In this document: piece after piece, positions 1-9,630 of the stretch | Numbering within the stretch: the stretch's first letter is position 1 | How the letters are laid out: each line of letters begins with the position of its first letter | NCBI GenBank assembly: GCA_902780915.1 | Contig: CACZHK010000015.1 | Location: 62,001-126,000 of the forward strand | Source: Pseudoselenomonas ruminantium | GTDB taxonomy: Bacteria > Bacillota > Negativicutes > Selenomonadales > Selenomonadaceae | DNA: 64,000 bases | Reading direction: 5' to 3' | Position numbers and translations under genes: made by a program | Notes under the pieces: generated by a model | What the model was told of the DNA's origin: nothing | What the model saw: only the letters and a program-made list of their open reading frames with translations | The model's database searches: none

Positions 1-54
1 TATACAGCGTCCGTAACCAAACTCGTTCCGGTAAAATTCTCCGAGCGCTAGTAT

Positions 55-80
55 AAAAAAGGGCGGCCTGACGACCGCCC
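55..80 (-). terminator. Intrinsic terminator after glgA
   Basis: Read on the minus strand this is a 6-bp GC stem (GGGCGG/CCGCCC) with an 8-nt loop followed by six T. It lies just past the glgA stop and closes the glycogen operon. Confidence 0.85.
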
Positions 81-93
81 TCCCTTGATTCAC

Positions 94-1554
94 TTACTCC
101 TCTTCGGCGCCCGCGATTTCCTTGGCCATCAGCTTCTCGTAGAGCTGCTTGTACTCCTTGGCCGATTCGGCCCAGCTGTAGTCAGAGGTCATAGCGTTGT
201 TCACAATCTGACGCCACTCGCCCGGATTCTCATAGGCTGAGAGCGCACGTTTGAGCGAATACATCATTTCATGGGCGTTGTAGTCCGAGAAGACAAAGCC
301 ATTGCCCTGCTTGGTATACTTGTCATAGGGCACCACCGTGTCCTTGAGGCCGCCCGTTTCACGCACCACCGGGATAGCGCCGTAACGGAGAGCTATGAGC
401 TGGCCGATGCCGCAGGGCTCATAGTTGGAGGGCATGAGGAAGATATCAGCTGCCGCATAAATGCGCTGAGCTAGCTGGTTGGAGAAGTAGATGTTCACGG
501 AAACCTTGTTGGGATAGCGCCATGCCAGGCCCTTGAACCAATCCTCATAGACCTTGTCGCCAGTGCCCAGGAGCACGAACTGGATGTTCTCATGCAAGAG
601 AATCTCATCCATCATGCGCACGATGAGATCCATGCCCTTGGCTGCCACCAGGCGGGAGACCAGAGCCACCATAGGCACCTGGCGCCTGCTGGGCAGGCCC
701 AGCTGGCTCTGGAGAGCCGTTTTGTTGTCCGCCTTGCGGGAAGGATCATCCACATCATAAGTCTCGAAGAGATTCCTGTCCGTGCGGGGGTTGTAAGTGT
801 CATAGTCAAGGCCGTTGACAATGCCAAAGAGGTCGTCCTTGCGGCTGCGCAGGAGGCCATCCAAGTGCTCGCCGAAATAGCCGTACTGGATTTCCTGGGC
901 GTAGGTCTTGCTGACGGTGGAAATGAAATCGGAATAGATGATGCCGCCCTTCATGAAGTTCACTGCATCGTAGAACTCCAAATCGCCATTATTGAAATAC
1001 TTCCAATCCAAAGCCAGCACATCGGACATGACATCCTTGGGGAAGACGCCCTGATACTTGAGGTTGTGGATGGTGTAGAGGGTGCGGATCTTCTCATAGC
1101 GCTCATCACCCCTGTGCTCCAGCTTCAGGAACACGCTGATGAGGCCCGCATGCCAGTCATTGCTGTGGATGATGTCCGGCCAGAAATCCATGGCCGGGAT
1201 GAGGCAGAGCACGGCACGGCAGAAGAAGGAGAACCTTTCCGCATCATCATCGTAGCCGTAGAAGCCCTCGCGGTTGTAGTATTCCTCATTATCCACGAAA
1301 TAATAGGTGACACCCTCGTATTCCAGTTTCTCCAGGCCCACAAACTTGGTGCGCCAGGCCACATTTATCTCGCCGTCATAGACATGCTCCATCTTGGAGC
1401 GGTACTCCTCGGGAATCTTGCCAAACTTGGGCATGATGACCCGGACATCCACTCCCTCCAGGCGCAGTGCCTTGGGAAGAGAGCCTGCCACGTCAGCCAG
1501 TCCGCCGGTTTTAGCAAAAGGCACCGCTTCCGATGCTACATAAAGTACATTCAT
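94..1554 (-). CDS. glgA: Glycogen synthase GlgA
   Basis: ADP-glucose:alpha-1,4-glucan glucosyltransferase (GT5), which elongates glycogen in the cytoplasm. The 486-aa protein has the family's usual length. Its N-terminus VASEAVPFAKTGGLADV carries the K-T-G-G-L ADP-glucose-binding loop, and the C-terminal half has the retaining-GT signature around PSNYEPCGIGQ (E-P-C-G) and RETGGLKDTV. The ATG is preceded by AAAGGAGG at good spacing. It is the last gene of the operon glgC-glgD-glgP-glgB-glgA, 44 nt behind glgB, and is followed by a terminator. Confidence 0.97.
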   Translation of the reverse strand: MNVLYVASEAVPFAKTGGLADVAGSLPKALRLEGVDVRVIMPKFGKIPEEYRSKMEHVYDGEINVAWRTKFVGLEKLEYEGVTYYFVDNEEYYNREGFYGYDDDAERFSFFCRAVLCLIPAMDFWPDIIHSNDWHAGLISVFLKLEHRGDERYEKIRTLYTIHNLKYQGVFPKDVMSDVLALDWKYFNNGDLEFYDAVNFMKGGIIYSDFISTVSKTYAQEIQYGYFGEHLDGLLRSRKDDLFGIVNGLDYDTYNPRTDRNLFETYDVDDPSRKADNKTALQSQLGLPSRRQVPMVALVSRLVAAKGMDLIVRMMDEILLHENIQFVLLGTGDKVYEDWFKGLAWRYPNKVSVNIYFSNQLAQRIYAAADIFLMPSNYEPCGIGQLIALRYGAIPVVRETGGLKDTVVPYDKYTKQGNGFVFSDYNAHEMMYSLKRALSAYENPGEWRQIVNNAMTSDYSWAESAKEYKQLYEKLMAKEIAGAEEE

Positions 1555-1598
1555 GCCTTATGTCCTCCTTTTATGGTACACCTTGTATTTTCTTTTCA

Positions 1599-3623
1599 TC
1601 AAGCACTTTTGATTTTCTGGCTGTCCCCGCGGGCAGCCTCATGGGAAACCCTGGGAGTTTCCTTTTCCTCGCGGCCCTTCACCTCTGTGACCCGCTCAAA
1701 TTCCGGGGCTATGTAGCCCGCCCCGGCCTGGCCCTTGACCCTGAGGAACAAGGCAGCAAGGGGTGGCAGAGTAAGGGTGATGGACTGCTCCCTTCCGTGC
1801 CAGGGCACATCTTCTGTCTGGAGGTCGCCGGCATTTCTCACGCCGCTGCCCCCATAGCCCTTGTCATCGGAATTGAAGACTTCCACATAAATGCCCTTGG
1901 AAGGCACCCCCACCCGATAGTTCTCACGGGTCTCGGGGGTGAAATTGCAAAGCACAATGATGAAATCGTTCCTGTCCTTGGCCTTGCGGATAAAGGACAC
2001 CACGCTGTTCTCATTGTCATTGCAATCAATCCATTTGAAACCTTCCCAATCAAAATCCACCTGCCAGAGAGACTTGGTATCGCAGTAGAACTTGTTGAGT
2101 GTCCTGCTGTAGACCTGCATGGCTTCATGCATGGGATATTGCTCTACCAGATGCCAGTCCAGTTCCTCGTCATAGTTCCACTCGCTGAACTGCCCGAATT
2201 CCCCGCCCATGAAGAGGAGCTTCTTGCCGGGGTGGGCAATCCAGTAGCCGAAGAAGGCCCTGAGGCCTGCAAACTTCTGCCAGTAATCACCGGGCATCTT
2301 GGAAATCAGCGAGCACTTGCCATGCACCACCTCGTCATGGGACAGGGGCAGCACGAAATTCTCCTGGAAAGCATACATGAAGGAGAAGGTCACCTTGTCG
2401 TGGTTCCACTTGCGGTAGATGGGGTCGAGGCTGACATACCTGAGCATGTCATTCATCCAACCCATGTTCCACTTGTAATTGAAGCCCATGCCCCCCATGT
2501 AGACAGGCTTGGAAATGGAAGGCCAGGCGGTGGACTCCTCGGCAATCATCAGAGCCTGGGGATGGTACTTGAAGACAGCCTCATTGAGCTTCTTCAAAAA
2601 GTCCATGGCCTCAAGATTGCCAGTGTCACCATATTTATTGGGCTGCCATTCCCCTTCCTTCCTGCCGTAGTCCAGGTAGAGCATATTGGCAACCGCATCA
2701 ATGCGCAAGCCGTCAATATGGAATTCCTCGAACCAATACATGGCGTTAGAAATCAGGAAGCTCTGCACCTCCGTGCGGCCGTAGTCGAAATTGGTGGTGC
2801 CCCACTCCCAGTTCTCAGCCAGTTGCTCATTGTCAGACTCATAGAGATTCAAACCGTCAAAATGCCTGAGCCCCTGCTCGTCCTTGCAGAAATGCCCCGG
2901 CACCCAGTCCATGATGACGCCGATGCCATGCTGATGGGCTTTGTCCACCAGATAGCGGAAATCATCGGGAGTGCCATAACGGCTGGTGACAGCATAATAG
3001 CCCGTGGCCTGGTAGCCCCAGGAGCCGTCAAAGGGATGCTCGCAAAGGGGCATGAACTCGATGTGGGTGTAGTGCATATCCTGCACATACCTGATCAGCT
3101 CATCCGCCATCTCCCTATAGGAGAGATATTCCCCCTCTTTGCGGCGCCAGGAACCGGCATGGACTTCATAGGTCAGCATGGGACGGCTATAGGAGGAATG
3201 TTTCTTCCTCTCTTCCTGCCACTGCCCATCCTGCCAGTCATAATGATCCATATCGAAAAGGCGGGAAGCTGTCCTGGGCTTTTTCTCCGCATAGAAGCCG
3301 TAGGGGTCAGCCTTCATGATATGAGGGCCGCCCCACTGGGGCTCTATGGCATACTTGTAGATTTCGCCTTCGGACAATCCTTCTATGAAGACTTGCCAAA
3401 TTTCCCCATCGCTGATTTTCTCCATGGGATTCACTCTGGTATCCCAGTTATTGAAATCCCCCACCACGCTGACGGACTTGGCATGGGGCGCCCAGAGGGC
3501 AAAGCGCACACCGGCCTTCCCCCCCCTGGTCTCAAAATGCGCCCCCAGCATCTCGTAAGCATGGTAGTTTGTCCCCTGATGGAACAAATACAAGTCAAAC
3601 TCGCTGAGTTCGGAAGTCTTCAC
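1599..3623 (-). CDS. glgB: 1,4-alpha-glucan branching enzyme GlgB
   Basis: Branching enzyme (GH13) that forms alpha-1,6 branches in glycogen; 674 aa. An N-terminal CBM48-like module (FALWAPHAKSVSVVGDFNNW) precedes the alpha-amylase barrel. Visible GH13 signatures are the region around DWVPGHF, the nucleophile motif GLRIDAVANML, the acid/base motif IAEESTAW, and LPLSHDEVVHGK. The start is GTG, preceded by GGGGG at 7 nt. The last 30 or so residues are charged and of low complexity, beyond the usual end of the family. It lies between glgP and glgA. Confidence 0.97.
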   Translation of the reverse strand: MKTSELSEFDLYLFHQGTNYHAYEMLGAHFETRGGKAGVRFALWAPHAKSVSVVGDFNNWDTRVNPMEKISDGEIWQVFIEGLSEGEIYKYAIEPQWGGPHIMKADPYGFYAEKKPRTASRLFDMDHYDWQDGQWQEERKKHSSYSRPMLTYEVHAGSWRRKEGEYLSYREMADELIRYVQDMHYTHIEFMPLCEHPFDGSWGYQATGYYAVTSRYGTPDDFRYLVDKAHQHGIGVIMDWVPGHFCKDEQGLRHFDGLNLYESDNEQLAENWEWGTTNFDYGRTEVQSFLISNAMYWFEEFHIDGLRIDAVANMLYLDYGRKEGEWQPNKYGDTGNLEAMDFLKKLNEAVFKYHPQALMIAEESTAWPSISKPVYMGGMGFNYKWNMGWMNDMLRYVSLDPIYRKWNHDKVTFSFMYAFQENFVLPLSHDEVVHGKCSLISKMPGDYWQKFAGLRAFFGYWIAHPGKKLLFMGGEFGQFSEWNYDEELDWHLVEQYPMHEAMQVYSRTLNKFYCDTKSLWQVDFDWEGFKWIDCNDNENSVVSFIRKAKDRNDFIIVLCNFTPETRENYRVGVPSKGIYVEVFNSDDKGYGGSGVRNAGDLQTEDVPWHGREQSITLTLPPLAALFLRVKGQAGAGYIAPEFERVTEVKGREEKETPRVSHEAARGDSQKIKSA

Positions 3624-3660
3624 GGCTAATCCCCCTTGTATGGATTGGAAAGCTATGGCA

Positions 3661-6144
3661 TCAGTTGATCATGCAGGGCTTCACGCGCCAGATTTCATTG
3701 GCGTACTCGTCAATGGTGCGGTCTGAGGAGAACCTGCCTGAGTTGGCTATATTCACCGCCGCAGACTTCAGCCAGTCAAAGCGCTGCTCATAGCGGCGCA
3801 TGGCCTCCTCATGGGCCTCGCTGTAGGCGCAGAAATCCTTCATGATGAAGAATTCGTCATTGCTGTGCAGGATGTAGTCATAGAGGGAACGGAAATCGCC
3901 GTACATGCCATTCACCAGCTGATTCATGACACCACGCACCGTCTCATTGCTGTTGAACTCATCCCAGGCGGAATAGCTGCCGTTGGCGTAGTAAGCCAGC
4001 ACTTCCTCAGCCCGGAGGCCAAAGAGGATGAAGTGATCATCGCCGCCCACGGCATCGCGGATTTCCACGTTGGCTCCATCAAGGGTGCCCAAAGTCACAG
4101 CACCGTTCATCATGAACTTCATGTTGCCCGTGCCGGAGGCTTCCTTGGAAGCAGTGGAAATCTGCTCGCTGATATCAGCAGCAGGATAGACGATTTCACC
4201 CAGAGAGACGCCGAAGTTCTCGATGAAAGCCACCTTCAGCCTGTCGCGGGTGACGGGATCGTTGTTGATCTTGGCCCCCACGGCGTTGATGAGCCTGATG
4301 GTCTCCTTGGCGATATAGTAGCCGGGAGCTGCCTTGCCGCCGAAGAAGTAAGTGGTGGGCACCATATCGTAGCTGGTGTCATGCTTCAGGCGGTCATACT
4401 GGTACATGATATGCAGGATATTCATGAGCTGGCGCTTGTAGGAATGGATGCGCTTCACCTGGATGTCAAAGATGGAGTTGGGATCCACCACCAGGCCGTT
4501 GTTGTGCTTCTGTATATAGTCAGCCAGCTTCTTCTTGCGGATGGTCTTGATGTCGCCCAGCTTGTTCAGGAAGGGCTTGTCCTCCACATAGTCATTCAAG
4601 AGGTCAAGCTGCTCCGGATAGCGGTGCCAGCGGCGGCTGCCGATGGTCTCATCGATGAGATCCGAAAGCTCCGGATTGGCCCCCATCAGCCAGCGGCGAT
4701 GGGTGATGCCGTTGGTCTTGTTGTTGAACATGCGGGGATAGAGCTCATAGAAGTCACGCAGGGTGGTGTTCTGCAGGATCATGGAGTGGATCTCTGCCAC
4801 ACCGTTGACGCTGTGGGAACCGATGATGGCCAGGCGAGCCATATGCACCAGGCCGCCCTCAATGATGGAGATGGCGCGCACCTTGTGCTCGTCGCCAGGA
4901 TAGCGCTTCCTGACGAACTGCAGGTGACGGTGGTTGATCTCCTCGATGATCATGTAGATGCGGGGCAGCAGTTCCTTGAACATATCCACCGGCCAGGTTT
5001 CCAGCGCTTCAGGCAGGATAGTGTGGTTGGTGTAAGCCACGGTGTTACGCACCATTGCCCAGGCTTCATCCCATTCCATCTTCTCCTCATCCACAAAGAT
5101 GCGCATGAGTTCTGCCACAATGAGAGCCGGATGGGTATCATTGATATGCAGGGCGATCTTCTGGGGGAAGTTGCTGAGAGCCGAGCCCGTCTTCTTATAG
5201 TGGCGGACAATGCTCTGCACCCCTGCAGACACCAGGAAGTACTCCTGGATCAGGCGGCGCTGGCGCCCCTCATAGCTGCTGTCATCGGGATACAGGTAGC
5301 GGGTGATATTCTCCACGAACCTCCTGTACTCCTCCTTCTGCTGCAGCTGCTCATGGGTGATGAAGCCGTAGTCGGAGAAGTCCCTGTTCACTTCTGCGTT
5401 CCAGAGGCGCAGGTTGTTGACCGTGTTGTTGTGATAGCCTACCACAGGCACATCATAGGGCACAGCCATGACGGTGGTGGGGTTCTCATATACAAGCTCC
5501 AGTTCCCCATTGCCCAGATCCTTCATGTAGGCATTGCCGAAGAACTTGACATCAATGGCCTTATCAGCCTTGCGGTACTCCCAGGCAAAGCCATTCTTCA
5601 GCCAGTTGTCGGGAATCTCAGCCTGCTGGCCATCAATGATCTTCTGCTCGAAGAGCCCGAACTGGTAGTGAAGGCTGCAACCGTGGCCTGCCAGGCGGTG
5701 AGCTGCCATGGAGTCGATGAAGCAGGCAGCCAGGCGACCCAGGCCGCCATTGCCCAGGCCTGCATCAGGTTCTTCTTCATAGATATCAGAAAGCTCCAAC
5801 TTGAAATCATCCTGGAGAACTTCCTGCACAGCCTCTTCGATACCAAGATTGATAAGGTTGGACTTCAAAAGGCGTCCCAACAGGAACTCAATGGAGAAGT
5901 AATAAACCTGCTTTTCCTGACGCTCGTCATAAGTACGATTAGTCTTGATCCAGTTATCGGAAATGTACTGCTTGGCAACCGAGGCCACCGTCTGATAGAT
6001 CTCATTCTTGGTCAGTTCATGCAACTCGCGGCCCCACATGATGTGTACCGTGCTGATGAAGCGGGTCTTCAGCTCTGCCTTGAGCTTCTCATATGCCTTA
6101 TCCTTGACCTTATTGACTTTCTTTTCCTTTGCCAAAAAAAACAC
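3661..6144 (-). CDS. glgP: Glycogen phosphorylase GlgP
   Basis: PLP-dependent alpha-glucan phosphorylase (GT35) releasing glucose-1-phosphate from glycogen; about 825 aa, normal length. The PLP site is EASGTGNMKFMMNGA, whose lysine forms the Schiff base; GLGNGGLGRLAACF is also typical. The start is uncertain: the first in-frame candidate is a GTG at 6144, which sits only 1 nt behind AAGGAG, so the TTG at 6135 (10 nt behind it) fits better. Its place inside the synthetic operon ties breakdown to synthesis. A structured 217-nt spacer separates it from glgD. Confidence 0.96.
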   Translation of the reverse strand: MFFLAKEKKVNKVKDKAYEKLKAELKTRFISTVHIMWGRELHELTKNEIYQTVASVAKQYISDNWIKTNRTYDERQEKQVYYFSIEFLLGRLLKSNLINLGIEEAVQEVLQDDFKLELSDIYEEEPDAGLGNGGLGRLAACFIDSMAAHRLAGHGCSLHYQFGLFEQKIIDGQQAEIPDNWLKNGFAWEYRKADKAIDVKFFGNAYMKDLGNGELELVYENPTTVMAVPYDVPVVGYHNNTVNNLRLWNAEVNRDFSDYGFITHEQLQQKEEYRRFVENITRYLYPDDSSYEGRQRRLIQEYFLVSAGVQSIVRHYKKTGSALSNFPQKIALHINDTHPALIVAELMRIFVDEEKMEWDEAWAMVRNTVAYTNHTILPEALETWPVDMFKELLPRIYMIIEEINHRHLQFVRKRYPGDEHKVRAISIIEGGLVHMARLAIIGSHSVNGVAEIHSMILQNTTLRDFYELYPRMFNNKTNGITHRRWLMGANPELSDLIDETIGSRRWHRYPEQLDLLNDYVEDKPFLNKLGDIKTIRKKKLADYIQKHNNGLVVDPNSIFDIQVKRIHSYKRQLMNILHIMYQYDRLKHDTSYDMVPTTYFFGGKAAPGYYIAKETIRLINAVGAKINNDPVTRDRLKVAFIENFGVSLGEIVYPAADISEQISTASKEASGTGNMKFMMNGAVTLGTLDGANVEIRDAVGGDDHFILFGLRAEEVLAYYANGSYSAWDEFNSNETVRGVMNQLVNGMYGDFRSLYDYILHSNDEFFIMKDFCAYSEAHEEAMRRYEQRFDWLKSAAVNIANSGRFSSDRTIDEYANEIWRVKPCMIN

Positions 6145-6180
6145 TCTCCTTCGGTATAACGACTAGACCACATTCATCCT

Positions 6181-6252
6181 CAGGGGAAGCCTTGTGCGAA
6201 GGTTCGCACAGCTTGATTGCGTGAAAAAGCCCATCAGGCAAAGCTTCCCCTG
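6181..6252 (-). other. Nested stem-loop in the glgD-glgP spacer
   Basis: Outer arms CAGGGGAAGC (6181-6190) and GCTTCCCCTG (6243-6252) pair over 10 bp. Inside is a second perfect hairpin, TGTGCGAA/TTCGCACA (6193-6200 with 6203-6210). No T-run follows on the minus strand, so this is not an ordinary terminator. It could be an RNA-stability or processing element, or a dispersed repeat; the sequence alone does not decide. Confidence 0.55.
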
Positions 6253-6298
6253 CCCTTGGGACTTTCTCAGAAATATTGAATTTATGTAAAGAGAAAGA

Positions 6299-6350
6299 GC
6301 CGCCATAAAGAGGCCCCGCCAAAAGCAGGCTGAAACCTCTTTATAACGGC
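6299..6350 (-). other. Second stem-loop behind glgD
   Basis: ATAAAGAGG (6305-6313) pairs perfectly with CCTCTTTAT (6336-6344), and GCCG/CGGC extends it outside a 2x2 internal loop. It lies just after the glgD stop. On the minus strand it is followed by a CT-rich stretch rather than a clean T-run, so it is a weak terminator or a 3'-end stabiliser at most. Confidence 0.5.
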
Positions 6351-6361
6351 TTGCCTTATCT

Positions 6362-7471
6362 TTAAATAACTACGTTCTTGGTGACGATGAGCGGATAGGT
6401 AGGCGCACCCTTCAGCCACTTGTCCTTGGTGATGACCACATTCTTATCGCAGATGACATTCTCAATGAGAGCGCCCTCCTGAATGTCGCATCTCTGCATG
6501 ATGATAGAATTCTTCACCTTCACGCCCTTGGCTATCTTCACCCCGCGGAACAGGATGGAGTTCTCCACCTCGCCGCGGATCTCGCAGCCATTGGCAATAA
6601 GGGAATTCCTCACATCAGCAGTCTCTTTATACTGAACGGGAACCTCATCCTTCACCTTAGTGTAGATGGAATTCCGCCCCATGAAGAGCTCTTCCCAGTT
6701 CTCCGGCTCCAAAAGATCCATATTGGCCCGATAGAAAGCCGTAGTGGAATCCACATGAGCCACATAGCCGTCATGCTCGCAGGCATAGATATTATACTCA
6801 GAAGCCCTGCGGATAATGCCATCCATCAGGAGATCCTGGCCGCCATGCTCGAAGGTATAGCGCACCATCTCAGCAAAAATCCGCTTCTCCATCAGGTAGA
6901 CACTCATGGCCACCTTGGAGCCGTCATAGACGGCCTGCTTCTCGGAAATATCCTCCACCAAGCCATTCTCCGCAGTCTCGATGACTACATTGCGGCCCGG
7001 GGTCTCATGGGTAGAAGTGTAGTAGACCATGGTGATGTCAGCATCCGTGTTCTGATGGAAGCGCAGGAGCTGGCTGAAGTCTACATTGTAGACGAAACTG
7101 CCGCTGGTTAGGAGTACGTATTTCTGTGAGCTGTGCTCAAAGAAATCAAGGTTGTGATAGAAATTCTTGAGATCGCCTTTGCGTGCTGCTACTGCTTCAT
7201 CGTGGGGTGCAGGGAGATAAAAAAGTCCGTCATGGCGGCGGGCCAGATCCCAATCCTTGCCTGAACGCAGATGGTCAAGCACGGAGCGAGGCTTATCCGG
7301 CAGCATGACCCCGACATTCTGGATGCCGGAATTCACCATGCTGGAAAGTGTGAAATCTATCAAGCGGTAACGACCTGCAAAAGGCAATGACTCAACGGCA
7401 CGGCGATCCGTAAGTTCGCGAATCAGCTTGTTCTCTTCCTGAAGATTGATGATCCCCATTACTGTTTTCAA
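6362..7471 (-). CDS. glgD: GlgD, ADP-glucose pyrophosphorylase regulatory-type subunit
   Basis: Paralogue of GlgC that in Firmicutes partners GlgC in a hetero-oligomeric glucose-1-phosphate adenylyltransferase; 369 aa. It starts KTVMGIINL, as GlgD proteins do, keeps the nucleotidyltransferase fold (PFAGRYRLIDFTLSSMVNSGI) and ends in a left-handed beta-helix of hexapeptide-like repeats. It lacks the G-G-x-G-x-R-L pyrophosphate loop seen in GlgC. The start is TTG at 7471, 10 nt behind GGAG; the next ATG lies four codons in and has no ribosome site. It follows glgC by 43 nt. Confidence 0.95.
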   Translation of the reverse strand: MKTVMGIINLQEENKLIRELTDRRAVESLPFAGRYRLIDFTLSSMVNSGIQNVGVMLPDKPRSVLDHLRSGKDWDLARRHDGLFYLPAPHDEAVAARKGDLKNFYHNLDFFEHSSQKYVLLTSGSFVYNVDFSQLLRFHQNTDADITMVYYTSTHETPGRNVVIETAENGLVEDISEKQAVYDGSKVAMSVYLMEKRIFAEMVRYTFEHGGQDLLMDGIIRRASEYNIYACEHDGYVAHVDSTTAFYRANMDLLEPENWEELFMGRNSIYTKVKDEVPVQYKETADVRNSLIANGCEIRGEVENSILFRGVKIAKGVKVKNSIIMQRCDIQEGALIENVICDKNVVITKDKWLKGAPTYPLIVTKNVVI

Positions 7472-7514
7472 TTTTTATTCACTCCGATCTCATGGTCTTC
7501 CTGTTTGAGAAGCC

Positions 7515-8669
7515 TCAGCCTGCCTGCTTGCCGCTGGCAGCTGCTTCGACCGTCTCGCCCTCAGCCACAACCGTGATGGCACCAAGCTCGCCCGTGACTT
7601 TTGCCCCTTCGGCAATCTCACAGTTCTGAGCCACGATAGCGTAATCCACCACTGCGCCATCCGCGATGACCGTAGACGGCATGATGACAGAATTGGTGAC
7701 CTTGGCCCCCTTGCCAATGCGTACCCCGGGGAAGATGATGGAATTCTCCACCTCGCCCAGGATCATGGAGCCTTCGCTGACCATAGCCTTCTTGATCTTG
7801 GCCTCCTTGCCGATATAATGAGGCGGGAAGGGCTGGTTGGAAGAGTAGATCTTCCAGTCGCCATTCAGCTCGAAGGGCGGCTTGTCCTGCAGGAGATCCA
7901 TATTGGCCTGCCAGAGGCTCTCAATGGTTCCCACGTCCTTCCAATAGCCGTCAAAAGCATAGGAGTAGAGACGGCCCTGATCAGCCAGCATCTTCGGGAT
8001 GATGTTCTTGCCGAAATCATGAGCAGAAGTCTCGTCCTTGGCATCCTCTTCGAGATACTTCTTGAGATAGCTCTTGTTGAAGATGTAGATACCCATGGAA
8101 GCAAGATTGCTCTTGGGCTTGGCCGGCTTCTCTTCAAATTCCAGGATGCGCCCGGTCTTGTCCGTGTTCATGATGCCGAAGCGGGGAGCCTCATCCCAGG
8201 GAACCTCGAAGACACCTATAGTGGCCTCAGCCTTGTTCATCTTATGGGATTCCAGCATCCAGGAATAATCCATGGTGTAAATGTGGTCGCCGGACAGGAT
8301 GAGCACGTACTCGGGGTCTGCCAGATCTATGAAGTTCAAATTCTGGTAGATAGCATCTGCCGTGCCCTGATACCAGTCTGCCCCCTTCTCACGGGCGTAG
8401 GGAGGCAGGATGAAGACACCGCCGTCACTCTTGTCCAGATCCCAGGCACTGCCGGAAGCCAGATAGTTGTGCAGTTCCAGCGGGCGGTACTGGGTCAGCA
8501 CGCCCACCTTATCGATCCCCGAGTTAGCACAGTTGCTCAGCGGAAAATCGATAATGCGATATTTGCCGCCAAAAGGCACGGCCGGCTTGGCGATTTTCTT
8601 CGTCAAGGCCCCCAGGCGGCTGCCCTGGCCGCCCGCTAGAATCATTGCTAAGCATTCTGTCTTTCTCAT
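7515..8669 (-). CDS. glgC: Glucose-1-phosphate adenylyltransferase GlgC
   Basis: Makes ADP-glucose from ATP and glucose-1-phosphate, the committed step of glycogen synthesis; 384 aa. The catalytic loop [12 protein letters not shown], the substrate region [19 protein letters not shown] and [10 protein letters not shown] are all present, followed by a C-terminal beta-helix. The ATG has AAGGGGG 7 nt upstream. It is the first gene of the operon, with 305 nt of AT-rich sequence upstream where the promoter should lie. The last 20 residues are alanine-rich and look dispensable. Confidence 0.97.
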   Translation of the reverse strand: MRKTECLAMILAGGQGSRLGALTKKIAKPAVPFGGKYRIIDFPLSNCANSGIDKVGVLTQYRPLELHNYLASGSAWDLDKSDGGVFILPPYAREKGADWYQGTADAIYQNLNFIDLADPEYVLILSGDHIYTMDYSWMLESHKMNKAEATIGVFEVPWDEAPRFGIMNTDKTGRILEFEEKPAKPKSNLASMGIYIFNKSYLKKYLEEDAKDETSAHDFGKNIIPKMLADQGRLYSYAFDGYWKDVGTIESLWQANMDLLQDKPPFELNGDWKIYSSNQPFPPHYIGKEAKIKKAMVSEGSMILGEVENSIIFPGVRIGKGAKVTNSVIMPSTVIADGAVVDYAIVAQNCEIAEGAKVTGELGAITVVAEGETVEAAASGKQAG

Positions 8670-8974
8670 AAAAAATCCCCCTTGGATATTTGTGACGACT
8701 GGCTCCCCATTTTATGACCAATTCGCCTTGTTACCTCTATAATAACAGAAAACCCTCTGTTAGTATACATTATTTACACAACCAAAATATTGTATACAGT
8801 ATCTTGCTCAAAAATGTAACCCAAACTCTGTATCAGCCAATAATCCAAGGTTTTCCTTAGCCCTAAATTACGAGATAACAGCGGCAACAGCTTTACTGCA
8901 TACCTACTTATTCTAGCCTTGGCAGGAATCTCCTGCTAGCAAAGAAAAAAAAATATTTTTTGACAATTATGCCA
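8670..8974. other. AT-rich spacer upstream of glgC
   Basis: No gene is seen. This stretch should hold the glg operon promoter on the minus strand. The hexamer GTATAC occurs at about 8763 and 8792, and a TATACT-like -10 can be read on the minus strand near 8762, but no convincing -35 is placed for it. No intrinsic terminator for the gene to the right is obvious. Confidence 0.4.
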
Positions 8975-9310
8975 TCAAAGAAGCACCCAGATAAGGATTC
9001 CCCAGCCCAGCGCCAGGCTGAATCCCTTCAAGAAATTGGAGATAAGCCTGCCCCGTGCCCCGCCCAGGCCCCTGGCCAGGGGATGGAGCAAATAGAGCAG
9101 CACCGAGAAGCTGAAAAGGAAAAGCTGCAGATCTTCAGTCCAGAGAGCATAGCACACAACCAGGCCTGCAAGAAAAGTGCCGGCCCCCTTGCCCACAGAG
9201 AATATCACCTTGGGCCGTTCCTCCTTGTCTTCATCATGCCAGAGGGCACGGGAGACAGGCTGGTCAAACTCATCCTTTTCATCTTCATGGGCAAACCATC
9301 TGTAGCGCAT
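8975..9310 (-). CDS. Small membrane protein of unknown function
   Basis: Protein of 111 aa starting MRYRWFAHEDEKDEF, with a charged N-terminal third and two hydrophobic segments (about residues 45-80 and 90-111) near-continuous to the C-terminus. The ATG at 9310 is chosen because GGGGGT lies just upstream; the open frame itself reaches to 9397. I do not recognise a family. It stands alone between the glg operon and the ABC exporter. Confidence 0.55.
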   Translation of the reverse strand: MRYRWFAHEDEKDEFDQPVSRALWHDEDKEERPKVIFSVGKGAGTFLAGLVVCYALWTEDLQLFLFSFSVLLYLLHPLARGLGGARGRLISNFLKGFSLALGWGILIWVLL

Positions 9311-9630
9311 CAGGAAGCACCCCCAAAGCAAACTTTCCAGGCTCCTGCAACGAGCTCCTGCCTTCCGGCACAGGGATTCCAGCCAGGACAGGCACATTTG
9401 TCAATGTGCTGAAAGCCAGCTGTCCGAAGATGATCCCATCCCCGAACTCCGGGACGCGGGAAGCAATGCCCCATGCTTCAGCAGCAAATTCCTATCAATG
9501 AACACATATATTATAGGCAATAGCGCACAAAAAATCCAGTGAAAAAAGTCATATTCTTGCCGTTTTTACAGAAAGAATTTCCGTGCTTGCACAAACTTTT
9601 TCTAATTCAGCCTCCCCCCCCACTTTCCAT
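9311..9630. other. Spacer with a possible gene remnant
   Basis: No confident gene. On the minus strand, roughly 9290-9500 is GC-rich and stays open in a frame different from the neighbouring small membrane gene, reading FGDGIIFGQLAFSTL and then PVLAGIPVPEG. It is preceded by a stop and has no start codon with a ribosome site. It may be the stump of a lost gene or chance. 9500-9610 is AT-rich and shows nothing. Confidence 0.3.

Noticed and set aside
1533-3629. A very long plus-strand open frame (about 700 codons) opposite glgB, and similar ones opposite glgP, folD, fhs and others
   Set aside because: They run antisense to well-conserved genes, lack ribosome sites and have low-complexity composition caused by the codon bias of the true strand.
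6110-6322. A 70-codon minus-strand frame across the glgD-glgP spacer
   Set aside because: It spans both stem-loops, has no ribosome site and overlaps glgP in another frame.
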